Source: JAJZMA01 sp021850405 (GTDB lineage Bacteria; Chloroflexota; Dormibacteria; Aeolococcales; Aeolococcaceae). Taken from it: a stretch of DNA of 64,000 nucleotides. Positions within the stretch are counted from its first letter, which is position 1. The number at the start of each line of letters is the position of its first letter. Positions 53,527 to 60,879 of the stretch are shown piece by piece. Location of the stretch: NCBI GenBank assembly GCA_027365835.1, contig DAHXLU010000097.1, positions 1-64,000 of the forward strand, in the 5' to 3' direction. Position numbers and translations under genes: made by a program. A model generated the notes under the pieces. It was not told the origin of the DNA, ran no database searches, and saw nothing but the letters and a program-made list of their open reading frames with translations.

Positions 53527-55238
53527 CACCATCCCGCCGGACTGACGGTGTCCGCCGCGACACCTCTGCCCAGGATGGCGGAAGGACCGGTGGTCAACCT
53601 TCTCCGGAGCTGGAGGTGCCGTCCTCCAGCGCGGTGCTGGACAGTGCGCATCTTGGCGACATCCAGGGAGCGCTTGGGCATATACGTGTGGGGGATACTG
53701 GTGAAAGGCGCTCCTGGAAGGCGCGCCTGCTGACCCTTCTTGTGATCATTGGACCTGGGCTCATTGTCATGGTGGGCGACAATGACGCTGGCGGGGTGGC
53801 TACCTATGCACAGGCTGGACAGAACTATGGCACCAGCCTGCTCTGGGTACTGTTGCTGCTTATCCCGGTGCTCATTGTGAACCAGGAGATGGTGGTCCGC
53901 CTTGGAGCAGTTACCGGAGTGGGACATGCCAGGCTGATAAATGAGAGATTTGGCAAATTCTGGGGGGCATTCAGTGTTGGGGACCTCTTCATACTGAATT
54001 TCCTTACCATCGTGACTGAATTTATAGGGATCAGTCTGGCAGCGGACTACTTTGGCCTGAGCCCCTATGCTGTCGTGCCGCTTGCCGCAGTCATGCTTAT
54101 AGCAATTACGGCAACAGGCAGCTTTCGCCGGTGGGAGCGTGCCATGTTTATCTTTATTGCAGTTAGCGCAGTGCTCTTTCCGATGGCACTTCTCTCTTCT
54201 CCCCACTGGGGAGAGATCGCCCACAACTTTGTCCTGCCTTCAGTCCAGGGTGGGGTTAACTCGGCTGCTGTGCTCTTGATTATTGCCATTGTCGGAACGA
54301 CGGTCGCCCCATGGCAGCTGTTTTTCCAGCAATCCAACATAGTTGACAAACGGATCACGCCGCGTTTCATCAATTTTGAACGCGCCGACACCATCCTTGG
54401 CGCCCTGGTTGTTGTTGCGGGGGGTGCTGCAATAATGATCACAGGCGATTACGCCTTCCGTGGTACAGGTCTGGCTGGTAAATTCACCAGTGCACTGGGT
54501 GTGGCCCAGGGGCTTGGGCACCTGAGCCACCTTCTCGGAGTCATGTTCGCAGTCGCACTTTTTGACGCCAGCATTGTAGGTGCTGCTGCAGTTACGCTGG
54601 CTACGTCCTACGCCTTTGGGGATGTTTTCAACATGCGCCATTCCTTGCATCGCGGCTGGAGGGATGCGAAGAAGTTTTATGCCAGCTATACCGGCATGGT
54701 AGTGCTCGCGGCAGGAATAGTGCTTATACCAGGGGCACCACTTGGACTAATTACCACTGCAGTCCAGGCGCTGGCCGGGCTGCTGCTCCCCAGTGCCACG
54801 GTCTTTCTGCTGCTGTTATGCAATGACCGCGCGGTGCTGGGCCCATGGGTAAACCGCAGGTGGCTAAATGTGCTTGCGAGCGTGATCATAACAGTGCTCC
54901 TTGTGCTTTCAGGGGTGCTCATGGTAACCACGCTGTTCCCATCTGTGAATGTACCGCTGCTGTTTCTCCAGATGACAGCCGGGGTTATTGTCCTGGCGCT
55001 GCTTGCACTTGGGTATTTGAAATTGGCACGCAGGCATGAGCCAGACCGGGGTGACGCCGCCGGACTGGCTGAACCGATGACACTTGACGAAAAGATGGCG
55101 TGGCGCATGCCGCAGCTTGCCCTGCTGCAGCCGGTGCGCTGGTCTCCCGGGCTAAAACTTGGCATGGGCGCCCTCAGGGGGTACATAGTGGTGAGCGCGG
55201 TCCTGCTTGTGGTCAAGGCTGTTCAGCTTGCCCACTAA
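53523..55238 (+). CDS. NRAMP-related metal ion transporter
   Basis: A 571-residue NRAMP-family membrane protein with about 11 helices after a hydrophilic N-terminal tail of roughly 65 residues. The first helix carries GPGLIVMVGDNDAGGVATYAQAG, the position of the DPGN metal-binding motif, and the sixth has VGTTVAPWQLFFQQSNIV where classical NRAMP has MPHN. The Met ligand that selects transition metals is therefore replaced. This kind of change is known in NRAMP-related Mg2+ transporters, so Mg2+ or Mn2+ is plausible; the exact ion is inference. The GTG start is coupled to the MgtE-N/CBS gene. Confidence 0.88.
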   Translation: MTPSRRTDGVRRDTSAQDGGRTGGQPSPELEVPSSSAVLDSAHLGDIQGALGHIRVGDTGERRSWKARLLTLLVIIGPGLIVMVGDNDAGGVATYAQAGQNYGTSLLWVLLLLIPVLIVNQEMVVRLGAVTGVGHARLINERFGKFWGAFSVGDLFILNFLTIVTEFIGISLAADYFGLSPYAVVPLAAVMLIAITATGSFRRWERAMFIFIAVSAVLFPMALLSSPHWGEIAHNFVLPSVQGGVNSAAVLLIIAIVGTTVAPWQLFFQQSNIVDKRITPRFINFERADTILGALVVVAGGAAIMITGDYAFRGTGLAGKFTSALGVAQGLGHLSHLLGVMFAVALFDASIVGAAAVTLATSYAFGDVFNMRHSLHRGWRDAKKFYASYTGMVVLAAGIVLIPGAPLGLITTAVQALAGLLLPSATVFLLLLCNDRAVLGPWVNRRWLNVLASVIITVLLVLSGVLMVTTLFPSVNVPLLFLQMTAGVIVLALLALGYLKLARRHEPDRGDAAGLAEPMTLDEKMAWRMPQLALLQPVRWSPGLKLGMGALRGYIVVSAVLLVVKAVQLAH

Positions 55239-55674
55239 CGCTGCAAGGGCTGGCAGAGGCCATAGCGCGCAGGACACTTCTGGCAATAACCAGCTGGACT
55301 AGACTAGCCACTGCTTTTTTTGTCGCAGGCAGGCGTATGTCTAATTTGCCCCCATGGCAGACACCTCAGGCAGTCTCGTGCTATCCACTGGGTTGGGGAG
55401 CTGGGCGCGCCCTCTTATCTGCATGCGACAAGACCGTGCTCTTCCTTCCGGGAGATAACTGATCGTAGTGGCATACTGGCTTCTGTCGTCCATCCCATGC
55501 GACAGACAGGTTGCTGCAGGGTGAAGGCGCCCCTGTTTATGCGTGGACGGCCTGTACCTTAAGACCCCATAGGTTTCCTATTAAGTTTTACTGGCACGAG
55601 ACTGTTGCCATGGTTGTCACAGGATTGCAGTGGAGCAGACCCCTGCCCAGCCGACTGCCACGGAAGTGAGGTGG
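55239..55674. other. Gene-free stretch of about 440 bases
   Basis: Between the NRAMP-like gene and the acetyltransferase I find no frame that looks like protein and no tRNA or repeat. The first part contains a run of eight T (about 55315-55322) that may follow a terminator, but I cannot pair a convincing stem to it. Confidence 0.35.
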
Positions 55675-55680
55675 TAGAGT
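55675..55680 (+). promoter_or_regulatory. -10 box (TAGAGT) of a leaderless acetyltransferase gene
   Basis: TAGAGT ends 7 bases before ATG 55688; no ribosome binding site is seen. Confidence 0.5.
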
Positions 55681-55687
55681 TGGGTCG

Positions 55688-56224
55688 ATGAGCGCTGGCA
55701 GTGGTCACCCTCAAAGGCGTGGTGGGCCGACAGCTGATGGCTTACAGCTTGTGGTGGTACGCCTGCTCGACGGGCAGCAGCTGCGGGAGCTGCGTCTGGA
55801 GGCGCTGGCCGACAGTCCTCATGCCTTCGGTTCAACTCTGGAGCGGGAGCGCGCCTTTAGCCAGGAAGAGTGGCAGCAGCGCTGTGAGGGTTCGGTCTGG
55901 GCCGCGGCCCATTGGGCGGGTCGCCCAGTCGGACTGGCGTGTCTTGGTCGGGGAGCAGACGATGAGGAGACCTGTCGCAGGATCTTCGCCATGTGGGTAT
56001 CACCATCCGTTCGCGGCAGCGGAGCGGCCGCATCCCTCCTCCACTTTCTGCTCGGCTGGGCTGCCGCGGAGGGAGCCCACTCAGTCCTGCTGCACGTGGT
56101 GGAGGACAACTTCCCCGCCTACAGCTTCTACATGCGGCATGGGTTCTGTCCAGCCGGAAAGCGGGAGCCGCTGGTCAGCAATCCGGCGGTGTGGACGGTA
56201 GAAATGCGCTTCGACATGGTCTGA
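55688..56224 (+). CDS. GNAT-family N-acetyltransferase
   Basis: A 178-residue acetyl-CoA-dependent N-acetyltransferase. The C-terminal core shows the GNAT pattern: FAMWVSPSVRGSGAAASLLHFLLGWA (motif A, with the R/Q-x-x-G-x-G/A acetyl-CoA loop as VRGSGAA) and SVLLHVVEDNFPAYSFYMRHGF (motif B). The N-terminal DGQQLRELRLEALADSPHAFGSTLERE in part is typical of this subfamily. Substrate unknown. The ATG is preceded by a TAGAGT box at 7 bases. A decayed recombinase lies directly downstream. Confidence 0.88.
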   Translation: MSAGSGHPQRRGGPTADGLQLVVVRLLDGQQLRELRLEALADSPHAFGSTLERERAFSQEEWQQRCEGSVWAAAHWAGRPVGLACLGRGADDEETCRRIFAMWVSPSVRGSGAAASLLHFLLGWAAAEGAHSVLLHVVEDNFPAYSFYMRHGFCPAGKREPLVSNPAVWTVEMRFDMV

Positions 56225-56269
56225 GAGGCAGGCGACAGCTCCAGTTGCACACCAGGGCTAAAACGCAGG

Positions 56270-56500
56270 AGGCCAAGTTTGTCTGGAATCTGCTCCAGAG
56301 AATTGAGTAAGTCTATCCGGCGGTTGACCGTGATGACGTGAGGGGTGGTTAGCTCATCCAGAACGTAGCGCATCCGGCAGCGACCGGGCCAGCTGGTCCA
56401 GTTTGGTCACCACCAGGGTGTCACCGGCCTGGAATGTGGCTAACGCTTCCTTCAGCCCTGGCCACGATGTTTCTGAAAACCCACGATTATCTTTTTGCGC
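56270..56500 (-). pseudogene. Relic of a serine recombinase (resolvase/invertase)
   Basis: Reading the minus strand from about 56500, one frame gives GFSETSWPGLKEALATFQAG then DTLVVTKLDQLARSLPDA. This matches the conserved middle of resolvase-type serine recombinases (GDTLVVTKLDRLARSLxDxL). Just after this the frame ends at a TGA, while a second frame continues with RYVLDELTTPHVITVN, the expected next helix, showing a frameshift near 56373. The catalytic Ser region and the C-terminal half are missing. It is a mobile-element remnant between the acetyltransferase and PfkB genes. Confidence 0.7.
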
Positions 56501-56568
56501 AAGCTTTACTTTTTTTCAGCATCTCCCGCGTAGCCCAGGGCAGGAGCAGGATAGAGAGGTGCCTCAGG

Positions 56569-57477
56569 TTAGCGCTGGAAAGCAGAACCGCTGGGTGCGG
56601 GGAGTGCACGTTCCGAATAGGCAAATGCGCGCAGGGCATGGGTGCCAAATACCGAGATGGCCGGGGCAGCAGAGAGCAAGGCATCGTGGAGTGCTTCTGG
56701 AAAGAAGGCCTCATCATCACGCTCTGCCCGTGCACATGCTCCAAGAAAGCCGCCGGCAAACGCATCCCCAGCGCCGGTTGGGTCATCTACTCCCGGGACA
56801 GGCGCTGCTGGCATGCTAAGGCAGGTTCCCTGTGTGACGAGGGTCGCGCCCAGTGGACCCCTTTTGACCACTACTGCCCGGAGTCTGCCCTTTCCGAGCA
56901 GGGACTTTGCTCCTTTCTCAAAATCCTCAAGGGCATGACCCGACAGTAGTGACAGTTCGCGGCGATCCAGAAACAGTATGTCTGCATTCTGCACTACCTC
57001 GCTAACAGCATCGTGCTGTTCTGAGATAAAGACGGCCATGGAGTCCGCTCCGGAGAGGCGTGCATTGCTCTGGAGCTGTGCCTCCCGCTGGAGTGCGGGC
57101 ATGGTACTGCCGATAAAGAGTACGGGTGCATTCATGGCGGCTCCGGTTAGTCTCGGGTGCCAGCCTACATATGCTCCTGGTTCGGTGCGGACACTCGATG
57201 TCATCCAGGTATTGAAATCGTGCTCCAGGTGAGACCGGAAGGTAGGCATGGGGCTAACTGACACACCACTCCGGTCTATTGGCAGCTCCTGGCAGAGTGA
57301 TGCCAGCTCTTCTTCCCCGTCCTCTCCTACGACGGCGCTCATGTGGACCTGGCTGTAGCGGCAGGCCGAAAGGGAAAAATAGACTGCTGATCCCCCCATG
57401 ACATGGTCGCGATGTCCCCTTGGAGTAGTGATCTCGTCAAACGTTACAGATCCTGCGACTGCGATGTCCCAGCTCAT
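56569..57477 (-). CDS. PfkB-family carbohydrate kinase
   Basis: A 302-residue ribokinase-type sugar or nucleoside kinase. The N-terminal VAGSVTFDEITTPRGHRDHVMGGSAVYFSL in part resembles PfkB signature 1, and DDPTGAGDAFAGGFLGA near 228-244 is signature 2 with the catalytic Asp (GAGD). The middle ILFLDRRELSLLSGH is the phosphate-side loop. The lid region is short, so the substrate cannot be told; inositol or nucleoside kinases of this form are known. GGAGAGGGG precedes the ATG. The upstream gene ends 15 bases before, so the two may be co-transcribed. Confidence 0.9.
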   Translation of the reverse strand: MSWDIAVAGSVTFDEITTPRGHRDHVMGGSAVYFSLSACRYSQVHMSAVVGEDGEEELASLCQELPIDRSGVSVSPMPTFRSHLEHDFNTWMTSSVRTEPGAYVGWHPRLTGAAMNAPVLFIGSTMPALQREAQLQSNARLSGADSMAVFISEQHDAVSEVVQNADILFLDRRELSLLSGHALEDFEKGAKSLLGKGRLRAVVVKRGPLGATLVTQGTCLSMPAAPVPGVDDPTGAGDAFAGGFLGACARAERDDEAFFPEALHDALLSAAPAISVFGTHALRAFAYSERALPAPSGSAFQR

Positions 57478-57492
57478 TTGTTATCCCCTCTC

Positions 57493-57897
57493 CTAAGCCT
57501 CATTGGCAGTCACTATCGTTGCCGGGCCAAATAGCGGGATGATCCTGGCTGGCCGCTCGCTACGCTCCTTTATAACCTTGGCAGCCAGGCTGCCCTGTGC
57601 GGAAAAGAGTGCCTCTGTCACTGCGTCGAGTCCCCGGTTGATGCCCAGCTGGTTGGAGATTTCCGGGTCCACCTCCCTGGCAAAGTTCGCGATCGCTGTC
57701 CAGAGGGCAACGGGCACCAGTGGCATACCATCCAGCCGGCATTCTTCCACCGCAGCAACCAGGGCATCTGAGGTCCTTAGCCTGCCCCGGTAGCGCAGCT
57801 GGCTACGGCGGGCAAAGAGCGATTGCCTGTCAATGAGCAGGAGCTGCGCAGTAGTGCGGGCGATTGGGCCCAGCCCGTTCGCCCCGGTAAAGGCCAT
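57493..57897 (-). CDS. Hypothetical protein, 134 residues
   Basis: A soluble, mainly helical protein (LRTSDALVAAVEECRLDG, LVPVALWTAIANFAREVDPE) with no known motif. It starts at ATG 57897, because a TACAAT box ends 6 bases upstream; a longer frame from 57987 is less likely. It lies 15 bases upstream of the PfkB kinase on the same strand, so the pair is probably one leaderless operon. Confidence 0.6.
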   Translation of the reverse strand: MAFTGANGLGPIARTTAQLLLIDRQSLFARRSQLRYRGRLRTSDALVAAVEECRLDGMPLVPVALWTAIANFAREVDPEISNQLGINRGLDAVTEALFSAQGSLAAKVIKERSERPARIIPLFGPATIVTANEA

Positions 57898-57903
57898 GCG
57901 GCC

Positions 57904-57909
57904 ATTGTA
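57904..57909 (-). promoter_or_regulatory. -10 box (TACAAT) of a leaderless gene
   Basis: On the minus strand TACAAT is followed by GGCCGC and ATG 57897. It decides this start over the upstream ATG at 57987. Confidence 0.6.
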
Positions 57910-58041
57910 CCGGTCCCCGACTGAAAATAGGCGGGTTGCGGCCGAATAATACAAAAGTGTTGCCACTCCAGACTGGCTCTTGCACATTGAGCCAGTACGC
58001 TGGCTGCTGCCCTGTTTTCGCGCTGGGCCAGGTGGCTGGGC

Positions 58042-58302
58042 CTACCCGGGGGGCTGGCGCAGGCTCCATTTCCCACTACGGATCCGGTTGAGACAAGCCA
58101 TCCCAATCGCCAGGGCGGCAGCGCAGACTACGATCAGACCAAGTCCGGTTGCCAGCGTTCCGCTCCCTGCAGTCCCTATGCTGCCAACAACAAAGAGGAT
58201 GAGAAGTGACCAGAGGCAGCAGTTACCGCAGCCGCAGCCGCCTGTGGTTTTTACTACAGTGCGTGTGCCATCCGGGTGGGTGATGGTGGTCTGTTTGCCC
58301 AT
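58042..58302 (-). CDS. Small Cys-rich membrane protein
   Basis: An 86-residue protein. A hydrophilic N-terminus (TITHPDGTRTVVKTTGG) is followed by the motif GCGCGNCC and two membrane helices (LWSLLILFVVGSIGTAG, GLGLIVVCAAALAIGM), then a basic tail. The CGCGNCC cluster at the membrane face could bind metal or form disulfides. GGGGGG stands 2 bases upstream of the ATG. Function unknown. Confidence 0.55.
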   Translation of the reverse strand: MGKQTTITHPDGTRTVVKTTGGCGCGNCCLWSLLILFVVGSIGTAGSGTLATGLGLIVVCAAALAIGMACLNRIRSGKWSLRQPPG

Positions 58303-58370
58303 GGCCCCCCTTTTTTAGCCTGCCCTGCCTTCATGGCCAGCCCCTGCGCACCTGGGGGGGGGCGGAGCTG

Positions 58371-59129
58371 TCAGTCAGCTTTGCCCGATGGGCAGCAAAG
58401 AGCTCTCCATGCCCCTTGCTCAGCTACCAGGTGGATCTTGCGGGTCTGTGTCTGGAGCTTTCCTCCCAGTGCAAAGGTGTAGCTGGCATCCAGCTCTGCT
58501 GCTAGGGCATAGGTTACGCCATGCTCTGGGTCTGCCCAGTCTTTTATGAGCCGGCTGGCCTTGACCTCCATTTTTTCTATCCGGTCCAGCCCCTGTGCCC
58601 GCTGGTAGGCAGCAAACGCTTCTATGCTTCCCCAGACCTTCTGGCAGTGCGGAGAGAGCAGGTCGTAGGCGCGTTTCCACTGCCGGCTACGCACCAGCTC
58701 AAAGAAGAGTGATTCTGTAAACTCGGGTTTGGCCCTTGGCCGCTCTGGCTCAGTCTTCTTTTTTCTGTTTTCTGTGGCCCTGGAGGGCCATGACACTTCT
58801 GCCTGGGCAGCGTGTCTCATGGTCTCTGGCAGCCAGATTGCCGCATCCCGGGGGTCGGCACCATGCTCCTGGACGGGAATGTTAAAGCCAGCTGGCATGC
58901 TGTCGGCGTCACTGGCGGGTTCCAGCGGAGCAGTCCATCGTCCGGTGAGCTCGACTGGCTGTGCGGCGTTGCGTCTCTTTGAGACCCGGGCTGCTACCGT
59001 ACCTGTTGCCCTGGAGGGGGTCCAGTCCCAGGGAGATCGTGCAGAAGGATGCTCGTTTTCGCGGCGCCATCCATCCGGGTCCGTGCTTACCAGCCGGGCA
59101 ATGGCATCGATGATGGACGAGAGTGGCAT
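58371..59129 (-). CDS. Hypothetical protein with NTF2-like C-terminus
   Basis: About 252 residues. The N-terminal half is hydrophilic and probably disordered (rich in Arg, Pro and Glu; ENRKKKTEPERPRAKPEF). The C-terminal half (FTESLFFELVRSRQWKRAYDLLSPHCQKVW in part, ASYTFALGGKLQTQTRKIHLVAEQGAWRAL in part) has the helix-and-strand pattern of NTF2-like/DUF4878 proteins. AAAGGAGG lies just before the ATG at 59129, though spaced closely; ATGs at 59150 and 59162 are alternatives. Function unknown. Confidence 0.5.
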   Translation of the reverse strand: MPLSSIIDAIARLVSTDPDGWRRENEHPSARSPWDWTPSRATGTVAARVSKRRNAAQPVELTGRWTAPLEPASDADSMPAGFNIPVQEHGADPRDAAIWLPETMRHAAQAEVSWPSRATENRKKKTEPERPRAKPEFTESLFFELVRSRQWKRAYDLLSPHCQKVWGSIEAFAAYQRAQGLDRIEKMEVKASRLIKDWADPEHGVTYALAAELDASYTFALGGKLQTQTRKIHLVAEQGAWRALCCPSGKAD

Positions 59130-59222
59130 AGCCTCCTTTATATACTCCATTTGCTCCCACAATTGGGGGGAATCCTGCGCTTTGCTGCAAAAGCCTGTGG
59201 GGGCGGAGTACCATGCGCCCCT

Positions 59223-59594
59223 ATGGACGAAAAAATTCTTTTGGTTGAAGATGAGGCAGGCGCGGCCCAGAATGTGAAGATGGAGCTGGATGGCTCCGGC
59301 TACGAGCTGCGCTGGGTGCGGTCAGTGAGGGAGGCCCGGGCGCTTCTGCCCCAGTATCAGCCAGATGTATTGCTGCTCGATCTGACCCTGGAGGTGGACG
59401 GCCTGGAGTTTTTCCAGGGCTTGCGCCAGGCTGGGCGGGAGCCGGATGCCGGTACGGTACTGCTGGTAGATGACAGAAATACTGCACTCCGGGAGAGGGC
59501 TCACCAGATGGGGCCTGCGGCGGTGGTGACCAAGCCACTTCAGGTTGGAGTCCTGATGGCGGCTATCTCTGACCTTCTCAATTTCCGCGAGTGA
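59223..59594 (+). CDS. Single-domain response regulator
   Basis: A 123-residue receiver domain. The acidic residues in LLVEDEAG, the phosphoacceptor in VLLLDLTLEVDG and Lys in VVTKPLQVG are present; the Thr/Ser position is in VLLVDDRN. There is no output domain. The ATG at 59223 gives a receiver that begins immediately; the longer frame from 59049 overlaps the divergent gene. A TACCAT box lies 8 bases upstream. No kinase is adjacent. Confidence 0.8.
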   Translation: MDEKILLVEDEAGAAQNVKMELDGSGYELRWVRSVREARALLPQYQPDVLLLDLTLEVDGLEFFQGLRQAGREPDAGTVLLVDDRNTALRERAHQMGPAAVVTKPLQVGVLMAAISDLLNFRE

Positions 59595-59714
59595 TTTTCC
59601 TGTGGGCAGCTTGCTGGCAGATGGAGCGCCCGGAGATGGAGTTGCTGGGCGGGGTGCAGCACCCAGATGGTGGTACAGTGCTGGCCGCCGTCCAGCTAAA
59701 CTCATAAAACTGTT

Positions 59715-60773
59715 GTGAGCACCACTATAGTTGTCCTGCACGGTGACCAGACTGGCGAAGAGCTGCTTCAGGAGGCGCTGCGTCTTCTTTCGGTGCCTGC
59801 GCTCGCAGCCCATCTGAATCTGGTTCACTTTGACCTTTCCCTGGCCAGCCGCAGGCGTAGCGACAATGAGGTAGTGCACGAGGCAGCGCGGGAGATGCGC
59901 AAGTGTGGGTTTGGTCTCAAGGCAGCTACGATCACGCCAGAGGTCCAGGGAGACGTGGGTAGTCCCAATGCACTGCTGCGGGCTGAGGTTAATGGCAAGG
60001 TAATACTGCGGACGGGCAATCATATTCCAGGGGTAGCTGCGGTTGGTGCGACCAGTGCACCCATGAGCGTAGTCCGCATGGCGGTGGACGATGCCTACGG
60101 CGCGCGAGAGTGGAGAAAGAAGGAGGGGGATGATGAAATTGCCTTCCGGACCGAGCAGATCTCCCGGGCGACCTGCCGGGCGGTGGCGGAATTTTCATTC
60201 CGGCACGCGCAGACTATAGGCGGAACTGTCTTTGGGGGGCCAAAGTACACGGTCTCTCCCGTCTATGAGGGGCTTCTCAAGGAAGAGATGGATGGAGCGG
60301 CAAGGCGCCATCCTGACGTGCCATACAACCCCCAGCTAATCGATACGACCTACGCGATGCTGCTGATGCATGACGGGGGGCCACTGGTTGTGCCTGCCCT
60401 GAACCGGGATGGTGACTGTCTCAGTGATTTTGTACTGCAGCTGTATGGGACGATTGCCGGGAGCGAATCAGTTTTGCTCGGGTTTGGAGAGGACATGGCC
60501 CAGCCCACAGTGGTCATGGCTGAGGCACCCCATGGCACAGCCCCCTCCCTTGAGGGCCGGGACATCGCCAATCCTATGGCAATGTTCCTTGCAGCAGCAG
60601 CGGTGCTCCGGTACTCACCCGAGCCGGCGCTGGTGGAGGGTGGCAAGAAGATCCATGACGAGGTGTTCGAAGCCGTTCGGCAGGGGGTACGCACCCTTGA
60701 CATCGGTGGTGATGCCAAGACGAGCGAATTTACTGATGTCGTGCTATCGCGCATGGTCGCCTCCCGCAAATAG
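59715..60773 (+). CDS. Isocitrate/isopropylmalate dehydrogenase-family enzyme
   Basis: A 352-residue beta-decarboxylating dehydrogenase. Family stretches: VVLHGDQTGEELLQEALRLL (N-terminal), NRDGDCLSDFVLQLYG (the YGDxxSD-like metal-binding region) and MAEAPHGTAPSLEGRDIANPMAMFLAAA (nucleotide-binding HGTAP loop). The substrate-binding Arg cluster and the Ser/Thr of isocitrate dehydrogenase are not clear: the corresponding segment is LRTGNHIPGVAAVG. The enzyme may use another 2-hydroxy acid such as homoisocitrate or tartrate. No leucine or TCA genes are nearby. Confidence 0.82.
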   Translation: MSTTIVVLHGDQTGEELLQEALRLLSVPALAAHLNLVHFDLSLASRRRSDNEVVHEAAREMRKCGFGLKAATITPEVQGDVGSPNALLRAEVNGKVILRTGNHIPGVAAVGATSAPMSVVRMAVDDAYGAREWRKKEGDDEIAFRTEQISRATCRAVAEFSFRHAQTIGGTVFGGPKYTVSPVYEGLLKEEMDGAARRHPDVPYNPQLIDTTYAMLLMHDGGPLVVPALNRDGDCLSDFVLQLYGTIAGSESVLLGFGEDMAQPTVVMAEAPHGTAPSLEGRDIANPMAMFLAAAAVLRYSPEPALVEGGKKIHDEVFEAVRQGVRTLDIGGDAKTSEFTDVVLSRMVASRK

Positions 60774-60819
60774 CGGGATGGTCAAGGGGCCATACCCAAT
60801 GCGAATCTGTCGGGCGTGA

Positions 60820-60857
60820 TACAATGTCAGTCACTAATCTAACGTTAACGGTAACGT
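60820..60857 (+). promoter_or_regulatory. Promoter and tandem operator of the MFS-merR operon
   Basis: TACAAT at 60820-60825 can serve as a -10 box. It is followed by three tandem hexamers TAACGT-TAACGG-TAACGT (60840-60857), which include an inverted CGTTA/TAACG pair. AC-G-TTAACG-like sequences are typical targets of MerR-family regulators, and a MerR gene is the second gene of this operon, so autoregulation is likely. Confidence 0.5.
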
Positions 60858-60879
60858 CGAAAAGTTGATGGAGGGCGGT

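Noticed and set aside
55239..55674. Possible tRNA or small RNA before the acetyltransferase
   Set aside because: I could not fold a cloverleaf or recognise a conserved RNA motif by eye.
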